This document shows, in pieces, positions 45,396 through 54,042 of a stretch of DNA of 64,000 nucleotides (position 1 is its first letter; every line of letters starts with the position of its first letter). The notes below the pieces were generated by a model. That model saw only the letters and a list, made by a program, of their open reading frames with translations, was not told the origin of the DNA and ran no database searches. This DNA comes from Pseudomonas piscis (GTDB lineage Bacteria; Pseudomonadota; Gammaproteobacteria; Pseudomonadales; Pseudomonadaceae): NCBI RefSeq assembly GCF_009380155.1, contig NZ_WHUV01000002.1, positions 496,001 to 560,000 on the forward strand, written 5' to 3'. The position numbers and the translations under genes were made by a program.

Positions 45396-45592
45396 GCGCG
45401 GCCCCTGAGCAGGTCGGGTTTGTTCAACAAGAGCTTGTTGATCAGGTCGTTGTAGGCCAGGTGCGGATTGAGTTCGGCCAGCAGGCCGATCTTCATCCAG
45501 AACTCGGCCTGGGCGTTGATCGAGCGATCCATGGCGGCGCTGGCCACGCGGATCTGTTCGTGCAGGTCATCGGAGATCTTGACGATACCCAT
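45392..45592 (-). CDS. ParD-like antitoxin-type protein
   Basis: A 66-residue protein of the ParD-like family (PF11903 type): a ribbon-helix-helix N-terminus (VKISDDLHEQIRVASAAMDR) followed by SINAQAEFWMKIGLLAELNP and a short C-terminal helix. Such proteins are antitoxin-like DNA-binders. It overlaps map by ATGA, and a perfect 12-bp inverted repeat lies 22 bases before its start, ideal for autoregulation. There is no ParE toxin gene next to it; its partner in this operon is the aminopeptidase. Confidence 0.85.
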   Translation of the reverse strand: MGIVKISDDLHEQIRVASAAMDRSINAQAEFWMKIGLLAELNPHLAYNDLINKLLLNKPDLLRGRA

Positions 45593-45613
45593 GTCGCGGT
45601 AGGTTCTCTGTGG

Positions 45614-45647
45614 GAAATATACGAATCATATATGTTTCGTATATTTC
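45614..45647. promoter_or_regulatory. 12-bp palindromic operator of the ParD-like/map operon
   Basis: GAAATATACGAA (45614-45625) and its exact complement TTCGTATATTTC (45636-45647) are split by 10 bases. The AT-rich centre could hold the -10 region. The site ends 22 bases upstream of the ParD-like ATG and is the strongest dyad in this part of the window. Confidence 0.75.
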
Positions 45648-45719
45648 GCCTCAAGTGGCCGGTGCGATTGTTTTGCCGGGTGCTTGCGACAGGGCGATTA
45701 TTTCGCTAGTTTTCCGTCC

Positions 45720-45788
45720 ATGACTTTTTCCGCCGTTCGTTCCCAGCCAAGCATTATTACCGCCATTACTCATTGGCGGGCTTGCTGA
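45720..45788 (+). CDS. Leader peptide of the threonine dehydratase attenuator
   Basis: A 22-codon frame encodes MTFSAVRSQPSIITAITHWR then AC and TGA. It has three Ile and two Thr codons packed as ATT ATT ACC GCC ATT ACT at 45753-45770, just where attenuation structure 1 begins. The ribosome site is weak. The codon content fits sensing of charged Ile- and Thr-tRNA, the end product and substrate of the enzyme encoded downstream. Confidence 0.7.
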   Translation: MTFSAVRSQPSIITAITHWRAC

Positions 45789-45825
45789 CGACTGCACCCA
45801 ACCCGCCCTGGAGGCGGGTTTTTTC
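45760..45825 (+). terminator. Transcription attenuator with alternative hairpins
   Basis: Four segments can pair in the classic way. Segment 1 CCGCCA (45760-45765) pairs with segment 2 TGGCGG (45774-45779); segment 2 GGCGGG (45775-45780) can instead pair with segment 3 CCCGCC (45802-45807) as antiterminator; segment 3 pairs with segment 4 GGCGGG (45813-45818), followed by a T6 run, as terminator. A ribosome stalled on the Ile/Thr codons would cover segment 1 and free 2-3; one that reaches TGA (45786) would cover segment 2 and allow 3-4. Confidence 0.75.
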
Positions 45826-45866
45826 TCTCTGTCTCCCGGGCTTCGCACACAGCCAGGAGATCCATC

Positions 45867-46904
45867 ATGAGCCGCCCCAGCCCAACGCCCACTCCGAGTA
45901 CCGACATGGCCCTGCTGGAGCGCTATGTGAAGATGATTCTTGCCGCGCCGGTCTATGACCTGGCCATCTGCACGCCATTGCAGGCGGCGCCGGCGCTGTC
46001 CCTGCACCTGGGCAACCAGATCCTGCTCAAGCGCGAGGACCTGCAACCGACCTTTTCCTTCAAGATTCGCGGCGCCTACAACCGCCTCGCGCAATTGAGC
46101 AGCGAGCAGAAGCAGCGCGGGGTAATCACCGCCTCTGCCGGCAATCATGCCCAGGGTGTGGCCCTGGCGGCGCGGGAGCTGGGGATCCAGGCCACCATCG
46201 TCATGCCCGAGACTACCCCAGAGCTCAAGGTCCTGGGGGTGCGCAGCCGTGGCGGTGACGCGCTGCTGCACGGCCCGAGCTTTCCCTTCGCCCTGGCCCA
46301 TGCCCTGGAGTTGGCCAAGCGCAGCGGGCGCACCTTCGTGCCGCCGTTCGACGATCCCCATGTGATCGCCGGGCAGGGTACGGTGGCCATGGAGATCCTG
46401 CGCCAGCAACAGGGGCCGCTGGATGCGATCTTCGTCCCGGTGGGCGGCGGCGGGCTGATCGCCGGGATCGCCGCCTATGTGAAATACCTGCGGCCGGAAA
46501 TCCGCATCGTCGGCGTCGAGTCCGAGCACTCCAACTGCCTGCAGCAGTCGTTGGCCGCCGGGGAGCGGGTGACCCTGGCCTCGGTCGGTACCTTCGCCGA
46601 CGGGGTCGCGGTGGCCCAGGTCGGCGAACATGGCTATGAAATCTGTCGGCGGCACGTGGACCAGGTGATCAGCGTCAGCAACGACCAGCTCTGCGCCGCC
46701 ATCAAGGATATCTACGACGACACACGCTCGATCACCGAGCCTTCAGGAGCCCTGGCAGTGGCCGGGATCAAGCAGTACGTGGCCATGACCGGTGCGCGCG
46801 GCCAGACCCTGGTGGCCATCGATTCGGGGGCCAATATCAATTTCGACAGCCTGCGCCACGTGGCCGAGCGGGCCGCCCTGTGCAGCGTGCCGCAGCCGGC
46901 CTGA
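45867..46904 (+). CDS. Threonine dehydratase (short form, no ACT-like regulatory domain)
   Basis: A 345-residue PLP enzyme that deaminates threonine to 2-oxobutyrate, the first step to isoleucine. PLP-binding Lys66 is in TFSFKIRGAYN; SAGNHAQGV and the phosphate loop VPVGGGGLIAG are present. It has only the catalytic domain (full IlvA is about 500 residues with a C-terminal regulatory part), so feedback control by Ile on the protein is not expected. Instead a leader peptide and attenuator (45720-45825) precede it. AGGAG lies 7 bases before ATG. It could be a catabolic TdcB-like enzyme, but the attenuator argues for biosynthesis. Confidence 0.9.
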   Translation: MSRPSPTPTPSTDMALLERYVKMILAAPVYDLAICTPLQAAPALSLHLGNQILLKREDLQPTFSFKIRGAYNRLAQLSSEQKQRGVITASAGNHAQGVALAARELGIQATIVMPETTPELKVLGVRSRGGDALLHGPSFPFALAHALELAKRSGRTFVPPFDDPHVIAGQGTVAMEILRQQQGPLDAIFVPVGGGGLIAGIAAYVKYLRPEIRIVGVESEHSNCLQQSLAAGERVTLASVGTFADGVAVAQVGEHGYEICRRHVDQVISVSNDQLCAAIKDIYDDTRSITEPSGALAVAGIKQYVAMTGARGQTLVAIDSGANINFDSLRHVAERAALCSVPQPA

Positions 46905-46922
46905 GCCGGGCGCAGCCTGGGT

Positions 46923-47228
46923 TCAGGACAGCAGGGGGCGCAGGAAGCTGCGCTCGTAGCTGAGGATGAATTTCTTCTCCATTACCGAGGCCACCAGCGC
47001 CACGCTTTGCGGATCGCCAAGAGCCTCCTGGCGGTAAGCCTCGTAGTGCGCCAGGGACGGAAAACTGAACAGGCAATAGGCGATGTTGCTGGCGCCCTCG
47101 CTGGGCAGGAAGTAGCCATGGTGGCTGCCGCCCAGGCGCTGCACCACGCTGATCCAGGCTTTGGCATAGGCTTCGAACTCGGCCAGTTGATAGGGATCGA
47201 TCACATATTTGACGTGGCAGGTAATCAA
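46923..47228 (-). CDS. NIPSNAP-family protein
   Basis: A 101-residue protein of the dimeric alpha/beta-barrel NIPSNAP type (HVKYVIDPYQLAEFEAYAKA; HHGYFLPSEGASNIAYCLFS; LAHYEAYRQEALGDP). TTG at 47228 has AGGAG 8 bases upstream, so I prefer it to the longer frame. The function is unknown; members may be monooxygenase- or binding-type proteins. It is convergent with the threonine dehydratase gene, 18 bases away. Confidence 0.8.
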   Translation of the reverse strand: MITCHVKYVIDPYQLAEFEAYAKAWISVVQRLGGSHHGYFLPSEGASNIAYCLFSFPSLAHYEAYRQEALGDPQSVALVASVMEKKFILSYERSFLRPLLS

Positions 47229-47451
47229 GGCGCCGCTCCTGGTGACGGTTGGGGAAGGGCATCGAGTCGGGCCGAAAAAGCCGTTGCTCAGAGCCAAATC
47301 GAATTTAACAGACTCGGCAAAGCCGCATAGTCTGTAGCTTGGCCCCGTCTACAAGGACAATCAGGATCGGGCCTGGAACCCTCGAACACGGACGTCGCCC
47401 GCAGGCAGCCTGCCTGCCGATTGGCCGCCTCGAACAACGGAGAGAGTCGCC

Positions 47452-47718
47452 ATGTTTCTATCTGCCCTGGAGCTGCGCAACATCATCGAAAGCAGCTTCC
47501 TGCCCAAGCGCTGCCAATGCACCCTGAGCCCCGAGCTGTCGATGACGGTAAAGGTGTTCGGCGAACATGAGCCCGATCGCGTCGACCTGCTGGTCACCGG
47601 TATCGACGCCGCGCAGCTCAACGGCTGTCGCGAAATCAACGAGCTGATCGCCGGGCTGCGCCATGACCTGGCCCAAGGTTCCGGGCATGGTGTACCGCTG
47701 AGGCGGGCGCATTATTGA
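47452..47718 (+). CDS. DUF1652 protein
   Basis: An 88-residue protein typical of Pseudomonas: MFLSALELRNIIESSFLPKR, CTLSPELSMTVKVF, DLLVTGIDAAQLN and REINELIAGLRHDL are the DUF1652 blocks. No role is known. GGAGAG lies before the ATG. The 223-base gap upstream (47229-47451) has no gene. It is convergent with the small membrane protein gene. Confidence 0.88.
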   Translation: MFLSALELRNIIESSFLPKRCQCTLSPELSMTVKVFGEHEPDRVDLLVTGIDAAQLNGCREINELIAGLRHDLAQGSGHGVPLRRAHY

Positions 47719-47748
47719 GTCCTTCGGGCCGCTCGCTACCGCGCTCGT

Positions 47749-48123
47749 TCAAGGAAGCCTGCGGGCCTGGACGAACCCCAGGCCCAGCAGCAATTCCGTA
47801 CCCACCGCCAGGAAGATGCCCGCCCCGGCATTGCCATTGAGCCACTCCAGGGTCCCCAGCCCGGCAAGGGCGAAACAGCCGATCGCCATGCCATTGCCCA
47901 GGGCCTGGCGGGCAGGGCTGTGGCCCACGTCGCGAAACTGATGGAAGATCACCGCCAGCGCCAGGAACAGCAGGGCGTTGCGCCGTGCGACGAATCCCGC
48001 GACCGGGTTGTAGTCCAGGCCCCAGAGGGTCAGCAGCAGTCCTGGGGCAAGCCCCCAGGCCAGGGCCAGCAACAGGCAGATCAGGGCGGTCAGGCTGCAC
48101 AGACGACGAAACGACCAGGACAT
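47749..48123 (-). CDS. Small integral membrane protein
   Basis: A 124-residue protein (ATG 48123) with four hydrophobic segments (LTALICLLLALAWGLAPGLL; ARRNALLFLALAVIFHQFRD; AIGCFALAGLGTLEWLNG; IFLAVGTELLLGLGFV). No motif was recognised. The longer upstream frame is not supported by start signals. Probably a conserved hypothetical inner-membrane protein. Confidence 0.7.
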   Translation of the reverse strand: MSWSFRRLCSLTALICLLLALAWGLAPGLLLTLWGLDYNPVAGFVARRNALLFLALAVIFHQFRDVGHSPARQALGNGMAIGCFALAGLGTLEWLNGNAGAGIFLAVGTELLLGLGFVQARRLP

Positions 48124-48217
48124 GGCGATTCCTTGCACCAGGAAAAAGGGCGCCAAGGTTAGCCCGCCGCGGAGCCCGGGAAAACCATCCCTTCTGCGCA
48201 GGCCATCACCGCTCCTC

Positions 48218-48991
48218 CTAGAGTTCGCTGTAGGCGACCCGCCGGTATCCGGGCAAGGCCTGGGCCAGCAGTCGCTCCAACGATTGTTGCGCCGGCAGGT
48301 AGTCGTCGCCGAAATCGCCATCGGCCAATTGCGTCGGGTGCGCCACCACCTCGATCACCCCCCCGGGGCGCAAGCCTTCCAGCAGGTCCCTGGGGGTGCA
48401 CACCGAGTCTGCACTGGCGCCGGACAACCAGCGGATGCGCCGGTTCAGGGCGGTCTTGAACAGCCATTTGACCAGCCCGATATTGCTCCCGACATTGCGC
48501 GCCAGGCGTACCGGAACCCCTTGCCGGGCGGCGAAACGGGCGACGATCGCCGCCACCGGCCACAGGTTGTGCACGTGCTGGTGGGAGTCGATATGGCTGG
48601 GCCGCAGCCCCAGGGCGAGGCAGCGCTCCCACTGCGCTTCAAGCTCTTGCAGCACCGCGGCGGCCACCGGCTGCGGCAGGCGCAGGGCAGAGCGCGGCAG
48701 GTTCAGGTCGAACTGGCCCTGGGCGTCGCAGAACAGCGGTTGTCGACGGATCGCCTCGCTCAGGGCCGGGCCGTAGGTCAGGTTGAAGTGCAGGCCGATG
48801 CGCCCCAGCAGCTCATGTCGGTGGGCCAGTTGGCAGGCATCTTCGAAGGCCGGCATGTTGGCCATCAAGGTGGCGGAGCTGATCACGCCGCTCTTGAAGG
48901 CTCGCAGGGTCAGCTGGTTGTAGTCCGGGTCGAGGCCGAAGTCGTCGGCGTTGACTATCACTCGTGGCGCGTTGGCCTGGGATTCCTTCAT
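48218..48991 (-). CDS. ChbG/YdjC-type carbohydrate deacetylase
   Basis: A 257-residue protein, last gene of the polysaccharide operon. VIVNADDFGLDPDYN has the metal-binding Asp pair and SHIDSHQHVHNLWP the His residues of the YdjC/HpnK deacetylase family, which removes acetyl groups from N-acetylated sugars. Its ATG overlaps the preceding gene by four bases. It probably acts on a precursor or lipid-linked sugar in the cytoplasm. An internal start was not needed. Confidence 0.85.
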   Translation of the reverse strand: MKESQANAPRVIVNADDFGLDPDYNQLTLRAFKSGVISSATLMANMPAFEDACQLAHRHELLGRIGLHFNLTYGPALSEAIRRQPLFCDAQGQFDLNLPRSALRLPQPVAAAVLQELEAQWERCLALGLRPSHIDSHQHVHNLWPVAAIVARFAARQGVPVRLARNVGSNIGLVKWLFKTALNRRIRWLSGASADSVCTPRDLLEGLRPGGVIEVVAHPTQLADGDFGDDYLPAQQSLERLLAQALPGYRRVAYSEL

Positions 48992-50115
48992 GGGCGCACC
49001 TTCGCTGTGGCGGCGGCCTGGCGTCGTTCGCGCCAGGCCTTGAGATGAGGTTTGAGTCGTTGCCAGAGGCGTTCGCCCAGGCCCGCCAGCAGGCCCAGGG
49101 CACGCCAGCTGTAGAAGCTCCAGCGCTGCTGTTCCACCAGGCCGCTCAGGCGTTCGTGCAACTGGTGGCTGGAGCGGCTGAGACTGACCCGGGAGGCGTC
49201 CACCCATTGCCAACCATCCTCCAGGCCCCAGCGGATCCATTCGTCCAGCAGCAAGCGGCCGCTACCCAGGTTGGCGTAGTCGGCCAGGAAGGCGATGTTG
49301 TAGTCGTACAGGCGGCCGCGTTCCAGCAGGCCCAGGCGATAGCTGATGCAACGCCCCTGGTGCTCCAGCAGCACGATTCGCACGCAATCCTCGGCGGCCA
49401 GCTGGCGCAAGGCGCTGAACATCCATTGCCGGCGTGGCCCACCGGAGAAGATCCCCAGGCCGTCGGTGCCTTTCCAGCTGGCCTGCTCGACCTCGCACAG
49501 CCTCTGCAGGATTTCGTCGACCCCCTCGGCCCTGGGCGCCACGCGGATGATCCGTGCATCAATCTGCGCACAGCGCTTCCTGGCCCGGCGCAATTCGTAG
49601 CGCAAGGTGCCACTGGCTTCCTCGGCATCGGCGGGCACAACCAGGTGCTCCGGTACCCGGCAAGTCAGCGTTTGCTCGGCGTAGCTGCTGGCCTGGCGCC
49701 AGGGTGCCAACAGCTCGTCGGCCGCCACCAGCTCATGCAGTTGCAACAGGTCATGGGGCAGGTGCCGACGGATTTGCCGCAGTACCTCGGGCATGGCGTG
49801 CCGGGCGCTGTCGGCCACCAGCAAGGCCAGGCGATCGCTCAGCGGATGTCCAAGGTGGCGCACCACGCGCAGCGGCAGCCCCCCACGGGATTCGCGGCCG
49901 GCCACCAATGGCAGGCACAACACCAAGCGTTGCTCCTGCCAACCCAGCAGGACCTGCAACGCCTGGCCCGGGGCCAGGGCCTGGGCCGCACCGCGCAGCC
50001 AGCCCAGGCGATTGAACGGCGTGGCCTGCTCGGTGGCGGCGCGCAATTGCTCATAGGCGGCCTCGGGGAACTGCGCCGCCGAGAGGTCGCTGCACCATTG
50101 CCAGCGCATGTTCAT
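48988..50115 (-). CDS. FemAB/CelD-like GNAT-fold protein of the EPS operon
   Basis: A 375-residue protein from ATG 50115. The C-terminal half (SGTLRYELRRARKRCAQIDA; GTDGLGIFSG; YDYNIAFLADYANLGSGRLL) matches the Acetyltransf_6 (CelD/BcsL) fold used in cellulose and EPS gene clusters for acyl transfer. It overlaps both neighbours by ATGA, so it is part of the operon. The acyl donor and target sugar are unknown. Confidence 0.82.
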   Translation of the reverse strand: MNMRWQWCSDLSAAQFPEAAYEQLRAATEQATPFNRLGWLRGAAQALAPGQALQVLLGWQEQRLVLCLPLVAGRESRGGLPLRVVRHLGHPLSDRLALLVADSARHAMPEVLRQIRRHLPHDLLQLHELVAADELLAPWRQASSYAEQTLTCRVPEHLVVPADAEEASGTLRYELRRARKRCAQIDARIIRVAPRAEGVDEILQRLCEVEQASWKGTDGLGIFSGGPRRQWMFSALRQLAAEDCVRIVLLEHQGRCISYRLGLLERGRLYDYNIAFLADYANLGSGRLLLDEWIRWGLEDGWQWVDASRVSLSRSSHQLHERLSGLVEQQRWSFYSWRALGLLAGLGERLWQRLKPHLKAWRERRQAAATAKVRP

Positions 50116-50813
50116 GGCCGCTCCTGGTCGGTCTTCGTGCCGGCTTGCTGATCCAGCAGGCGCCCGCGTCGCAGCTGGTGCAAGCGGGTCTGGTGATAGG
50201 GGCGGCGGCGATGGAAGTGCAGGCACCGCAACAGGCAGTAGATATGCAGGGATTCGCCGACTTCCTGGAAACCCAGGCGCATGTGCATCTTCAGCGCAGG
50301 TTCGTTGCGCACGTTGACCAGGGCCCGGGTGCTCTTGAAGCCGCGCTCGCGGTACTCCTCCCAGAGCAGTTTCTGCGCCAGGATCACCACCCCCGAGCCC
50401 CGGTAGGGCTGCGCGCATTCACCGGCGAACTGATACAGGCAGCCCGGTGGCACGCGCATCCAGCAGCGGTACAGCTGGTCGTCGTAGTAATCGCGCTCGC
50501 TGATCCACACCATCATCATCACGTTGCCCTGGTGATCCAGGTGCGCGCTGCCCCGGCTGCCCTTGTCCAGCAGGCCACGAATGGCCGGTAGCTGGGCCTT
50601 GAAGTATTTGTCGAAGGCCGGCAGCAGCTCCCGGGTGATGGGCACCTGGGGCCAGCGTGCGGGGTCGATGGGACAGGGCACCGGCAGGGCCAGGGAGCGC
50701 TCCAGGGTCAACAGCTCCCAGTGGTAATAGAAGAACCGTTCGCGCAGCACTCGCAGGCTGCCGCGCAGGCCCTTGCGGCGGATCTTGGCCAACAGGCCGG
50801 TCAAGCGACTCAT
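50112..50813 (-). CDS. GNAT-like acyltransferase of the EPS operon
   Basis: A 233-residue protein from ATG 50813. The C-terminal part (YRGSGVVILAQKLLWEEYRE; STRALVNVRNEPALKMHMRL; GFQEVG) is GNAT-like, with the acetyl-CoA loop in YRGSGVVI. The N-terminal part is basic and might contact membrane or polymer. It overlaps both neighbours by four bases. A role in modifying the polysaccharide is inferred from context. Confidence 0.78.
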   Translation of the reverse strand: MSRLTGLLAKIRRKGLRGSLRVLRERFFYYHWELLTLERSLALPVPCPIDPARWPQVPITRELLPAFDKYFKAQLPAIRGLLDKGSRGSAHLDHQGNVMMMVWISERDYYDDQLYRCWMRVPPGCLYQFAGECAQPYRGSGVVILAQKLLWEEYRERGFKSTRALVNVRNEPALKMHMRLGFQEVGESLHIYCLLRCLHFHRRRPYHQTRLHQLRRGRLLDQQAGTKTDQERP

Positions 50814-52735
50814 AGGGTTTTCCAGGTCAAGGCAAACAGGGTCTCGCCGGGCAGCTGGAACACCAGCCGATCCGAATCGCACTGCACGCTGGCGGGGCGC
50901 GCCTGGCCATCGGCGCTGAGCAAGGTCAGTTGCGGTTCCGGCGGGCAGTGGTGGGTTGGCATGGAGACCTCGATGGTCTGCCGGCGCGCAGTCTTGGCCA
51001 CGCCCAGCAGGCTATGGCGCGGGCCGTCGCGCAGGGCCAGGGCATCGACCTCGAAGGCCGGGTTGTCCAGGACCTGCACCTGGGGCAGCCAATGCTGCTG
51101 GAGGAACTGCTGGGCCAGGGCCACCGGCTTGAGGCGAAAGTGCCGGGCGCCGTGCTGGGCCAGCATGCCCTTGGGATACTCCGGCTCGTCGGCGGCCTGG
51201 AACCAGTTGAGCATGTCCAGCAAACCATCCTGGGACGCGTTGAACACCACCGAGGCCCACCACAGGCCGGCGTAATGCGTGTCTTGCTGGTAGGGGCTGA
51301 GGTCCGGGCCGCTGGAAATATTGGTCTGGCTCAGCAGCAATGCCTTGCGTGGCCGGCCCTGGTCGTCCAGGCCCACCAGGTCGGCGGCGGCGCGCACGCT
51401 GGCGCGGTAGCGGCGGGTGGCCAGCAGGTCGCGCACCATCCATTCGTGCCAGGCCAGGGCGTCGATGTCCGGGCCATGTTCGGCCAGCAGCTTGCGTGCC
51501 CAGTCGATCCCCCGGCGCTGGCCGGCGCCGACCCGGAACGGTCCGTCCAGCAGGCGCGAGCTCACCGGCATGGCGATGCGTACCCCGGCGGCCCGGGCCT
51601 CGGGATGGGCCTTGGTGCGCTCCAGCATCTGGCTGAAATAGGCAGCGAAGGCGGCGTAGCTCGGATAGTTGAGGTTGGGTTCATCGGCGAACGCCAGGTA
51701 ATGCAGGCCCTGCTTGCCCAACCGCGTGCTGTCGTCCAGCCAGGCATCGAGGCCGGCCAGGGTTTGCGGGCTGGCTTCCAGTACCGGCCTGCGCCCGGTC
51801 CCCGCCAGCAGGGTGATATCGCGGTCCACGCCAAAGGTCTCGCGGTAGAGCCTGCGAAAGGCGATTTCCCGCTCGGGCTCGGCCTTGATCACGTCGACGA
51901 AGCTGTAGAAGTTGGCGGCTCGGGGGCCCAGGGCTCGCAGCAGCTCGAAGGTCGACTGCGGCGGTTGCGCGTAGGGCAGGGCCACGCCCAGGTGCGGGCT
52001 GGGGCCGGCCAGTTGTGGGTGCAGGTTCAGTTCCACGTGCCCCGGGGTCCATTGCAAGGGGTGCAGTTGGCGCAGGTCCTGGGCGAACAGGTTGGCGGTG
52101 CCGTCGAGCCAGAAGCCGACCTTGCCGGAGCCGCCCATGGACAGGCGCCAGACTTCGTCGCGCTCGGCCACCGGCAGTTCGGCCTGGTCGAATTGCGGGT
52201 ATTGATCGTGGGTCTCGAGCTTGAGCCGGACCTTCGCCCCGTCGCTCAGGCGCACCGCTTGCAACACACTCACGCCACCGTGGTACTTGCCTGCGAGCAC
52301 CGCTCGTTCACCGGCGGCAACGCGAAAGTACAGCTCGGTGCCGTCGGGTACGTCGGCGCTGAAATGCACCTTGGTGGGTTCGAACTGGGCCTGGGTGGCG
52401 CTGTCATGGCCGATCCTGAAGTTGCGGAAGCTGTAGCCGGGCACTTGCAGCCGGTAGTCACCGCTGGCGGCGGGCAGCAGGATGCTGTCCTGGCCGTAGG
52501 CCTGGTCGGCCGGGATATCCACTTGTTGGCGCAGTTGGCCATCGGGACCGACCAGGTACAGCTGTTCCTGGTTGGCGTCGCTTTGCCAGGCCGGGCTCCA
52601 GCGCAGGTGCAGGGTATCGGTGACGCTGGCCTGCAGGTACAGGCTGCCATCACGGATATCGCCCCATTGCATGGGGGCCGCCTGCAGGGCGGGCGCCGTG
52701 AGTAGCAGCAGGACAATCAGGGAACGGGATTTCAT
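50810..52735 (-). CDS. Exported protein of the EPS operon, glycoside hydrolase-like
   Basis: A 641-residue protein with signal peptide (LIVLLLLTAPALQAAP). The N-terminal 250 residues look beta-rich; the middle resembles a TIM-barrel hydrolase with FVDVIKAEPEREIAFRRLYR, YLAFADEPNLNYPSYAAFAA (acid residues) and ALAWHEWMVRDLL; the C-terminus is beta-rich again. I cannot assign a named GH family. Its ATG overlaps the flippase stop by one base (TGATG). Periplasmic trimming or remodelling of the polymer is the likely role, by analogy with hydrolases in other EPS operons. Confidence 0.7.
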   Translation of the reverse strand: MKSRSLIVLLLLTAPALQAAPMQWGDIRDGSLYLQASVTDTLHLRWSPAWQSDANQEQLYLVGPDGQLRQQVDIPADQAYGQDSILLPAASGDYRLQVPGYSFRNFRIGHDSATQAQFEPTKVHFSADVPDGTELYFRVAAGERAVLAGKYHGGVSVLQAVRLSDGAKVRLKLETHDQYPQFDQAELPVAERDEVWRLSMGGSGKVGFWLDGTANLFAQDLRQLHPLQWTPGHVELNLHPQLAGPSPHLGVALPYAQPPQSTFELLRALGPRAANFYSFVDVIKAEPEREIAFRRLYRETFGVDRDITLLAGTGRRPVLEASPQTLAGLDAWLDDSTRLGKQGLHYLAFADEPNLNYPSYAAFAAYFSQMLERTKAHPEARAAGVRIAMPVSSRLLDGPFRVGAGQRRGIDWARKLLAEHGPDIDALAWHEWMVRDLLATRRYRASVRAAADLVGLDDQGRPRKALLLSQTNISSGPDLSPYQQDTHYAGLWWASVVFNASQDGLLDMLNWFQAADEPEYPKGMLAQHGARHFRLKPVALAQQFLQQHWLPQVQVLDNPAFEVDALALRDGPRHSLLGVAKTARRQTIEVSMPTHHCPPEPQLTLLSADGQARPASVQCDSDRLVFQLPGETLFALTWKTL

Positions 52736-54042
52736 CAGGCCTTTTCCTTGGGGCGCAGTAGCTGGCGTACGTAAGTCACGTCCGCAGGCAGCAGAATCAG
52801 GGTGCGATACCAGGCCACGCCGCTCAGGCGGCAGTACAGGCCGAGCATCACCAGGCTCACCGCCAGGTAGGCGATGGACGAGGCCAGGCCGGCACCGACG
52901 ATGCCCAGCCGTGGAATCAGCAGCGCGTTGAGCGCCAGGTTCAACAGGGCGCCGCCGCCCATCAGCAGCGACAGGGCGCCGGGGCGCTGCTTGCCCAGCA
53001 GGTCCAGGCGCAAGATGCTGGCGTAGCACAGGCCGAACAGGCCCGGCAGCAATGCCAAGAGGGCGCTGTAGGCCGGGGCATAGGCGGCGCCGAACAAGGT
53101 CACGATCAACCATTGGCCGATCAACGCCATGCCCAGGCAGGCCAGCAGCATGACCGTGGCGGTCAGGCGCAGCGCCAGGGCGGTCAGTTGCTCGATGCCG
53201 CTGCCTTGTTGCAGCAGGCGTTTCATCAGTGGAGTGGTCACCGCCTCGGGAATGATCAACAGCAGCTCGGCAGCGGCACTGGCCATGGCATACCAGCCCA
53301 GGGCTGCCGGATCGAGCAGGGCGCCGATGAACAGGTAGTCCGAGCGCAGCATCAATTGCTGGGCCAGCACCCCGGGGTGACTCTGGGCGCTGTAGCGCAA
53401 CAGTTCGCGCTGCTGCCCGGTCTGCCAGCGCAGGCGCAAATCGTGCCAGCGCCGCAGCCAGCACCAGCCCACCACGACCACCAGCAGCGTACCGCCCAGC
53501 CAGCCGCCCAGCGCCGCGGCCAGCGGTTGCTCGCGCCAGATCCACCACAGGCCGACGAACAGCAGCAGCGGCACCAGGGATTCCAGCAGCCGCAGGGCAT
53601 TGAAGGCTTCGACCCGGCCGTCGGCGTTGTGCAGGGTCAGCAGTCCGCTCTTGAGCACGGTGAGCGGCACCGCCAGCAACAACAGCCAGGCCAGGTCGCC
53701 CAGTTGCAGGCTCAGTTCCCACTGGCTGCCCAGGGTATTGATCAGCGCCAGGCCCGCCAGGGTCAGCAGGCTGGCCAGCAAGCAGCCATAGACCAGTACC
53801 TGGGTCAGCAACAGGCCCATGGGCCGCTGGCGTGCCGCCTCGTAGCCCACCGCAGTATTGAGGCCGCCGCTGGTGAGCGCGGCGATCAGGTCCGGCAGGG
53901 TGCTGAGCAGGGCGAACAAGCCGCGGTCCGCCGGGCCCAGGAGACGCGCCAGCAGCACATTGCGCAGCAGGCGCAGGCCGATCATCGCCAAGCGGGTGCC
54001 CATGCTCAGGGCCAGATGCCAGAGATAGCCGCCGCGCTTCAT
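52735..54042 (-). CDS. Wzx-type polysaccharide flippase
   Basis: A 435-residue membrane protein from ATG 54042 with about twelve to fourteen hydrophobic segments. The start (LALSMGTRLAMIGLRLLRNV then LLARLLGPADRGLFALLSTL) is the RfbX/Wzx-like signature for lipid-linked oligosaccharide export. It moves undecaprenyl-linked repeat units across the inner membrane. It overlaps the deacetylase gene by ATGA and the exported-protein gene by one base. Confidence 0.9.
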   Translation of the reverse strand: MKRGGYLWHLALSMGTRLAMIGLRLLRNVLLARLLGPADRGLFALLSTLPDLIAALTSGGLNTAVGYEAARQRPMGLLLTQVLVYGCLLASLLTLAGLALINTLGSQWELSLQLGDLAWLLLLAVPLTVLKSGLLTLHNADGRVEAFNALRLLESLVPLLLFVGLWWIWREQPLAAALGGWLGGTLLVVVVGWCWLRRWHDLRLRWQTGQQRELLRYSAQSHPGVLAQQLMLRSDYLFIGALLDPAALGWYAMASAAAELLLIIPEAVTTPLMKRLLQQGSGIEQLTALALRLTATVMLLACLGMALIGQWLIVTLFGAAYAPAYSALLALLPGLFGLCYASILRLDLLGKQRPGALSLLMGGGALLNLALNALLIPRLGIVGAGLASSIAYLAVSLVMLGLYCRLSGVAWYRTLILLPADVTYVRQLLRPKEKA

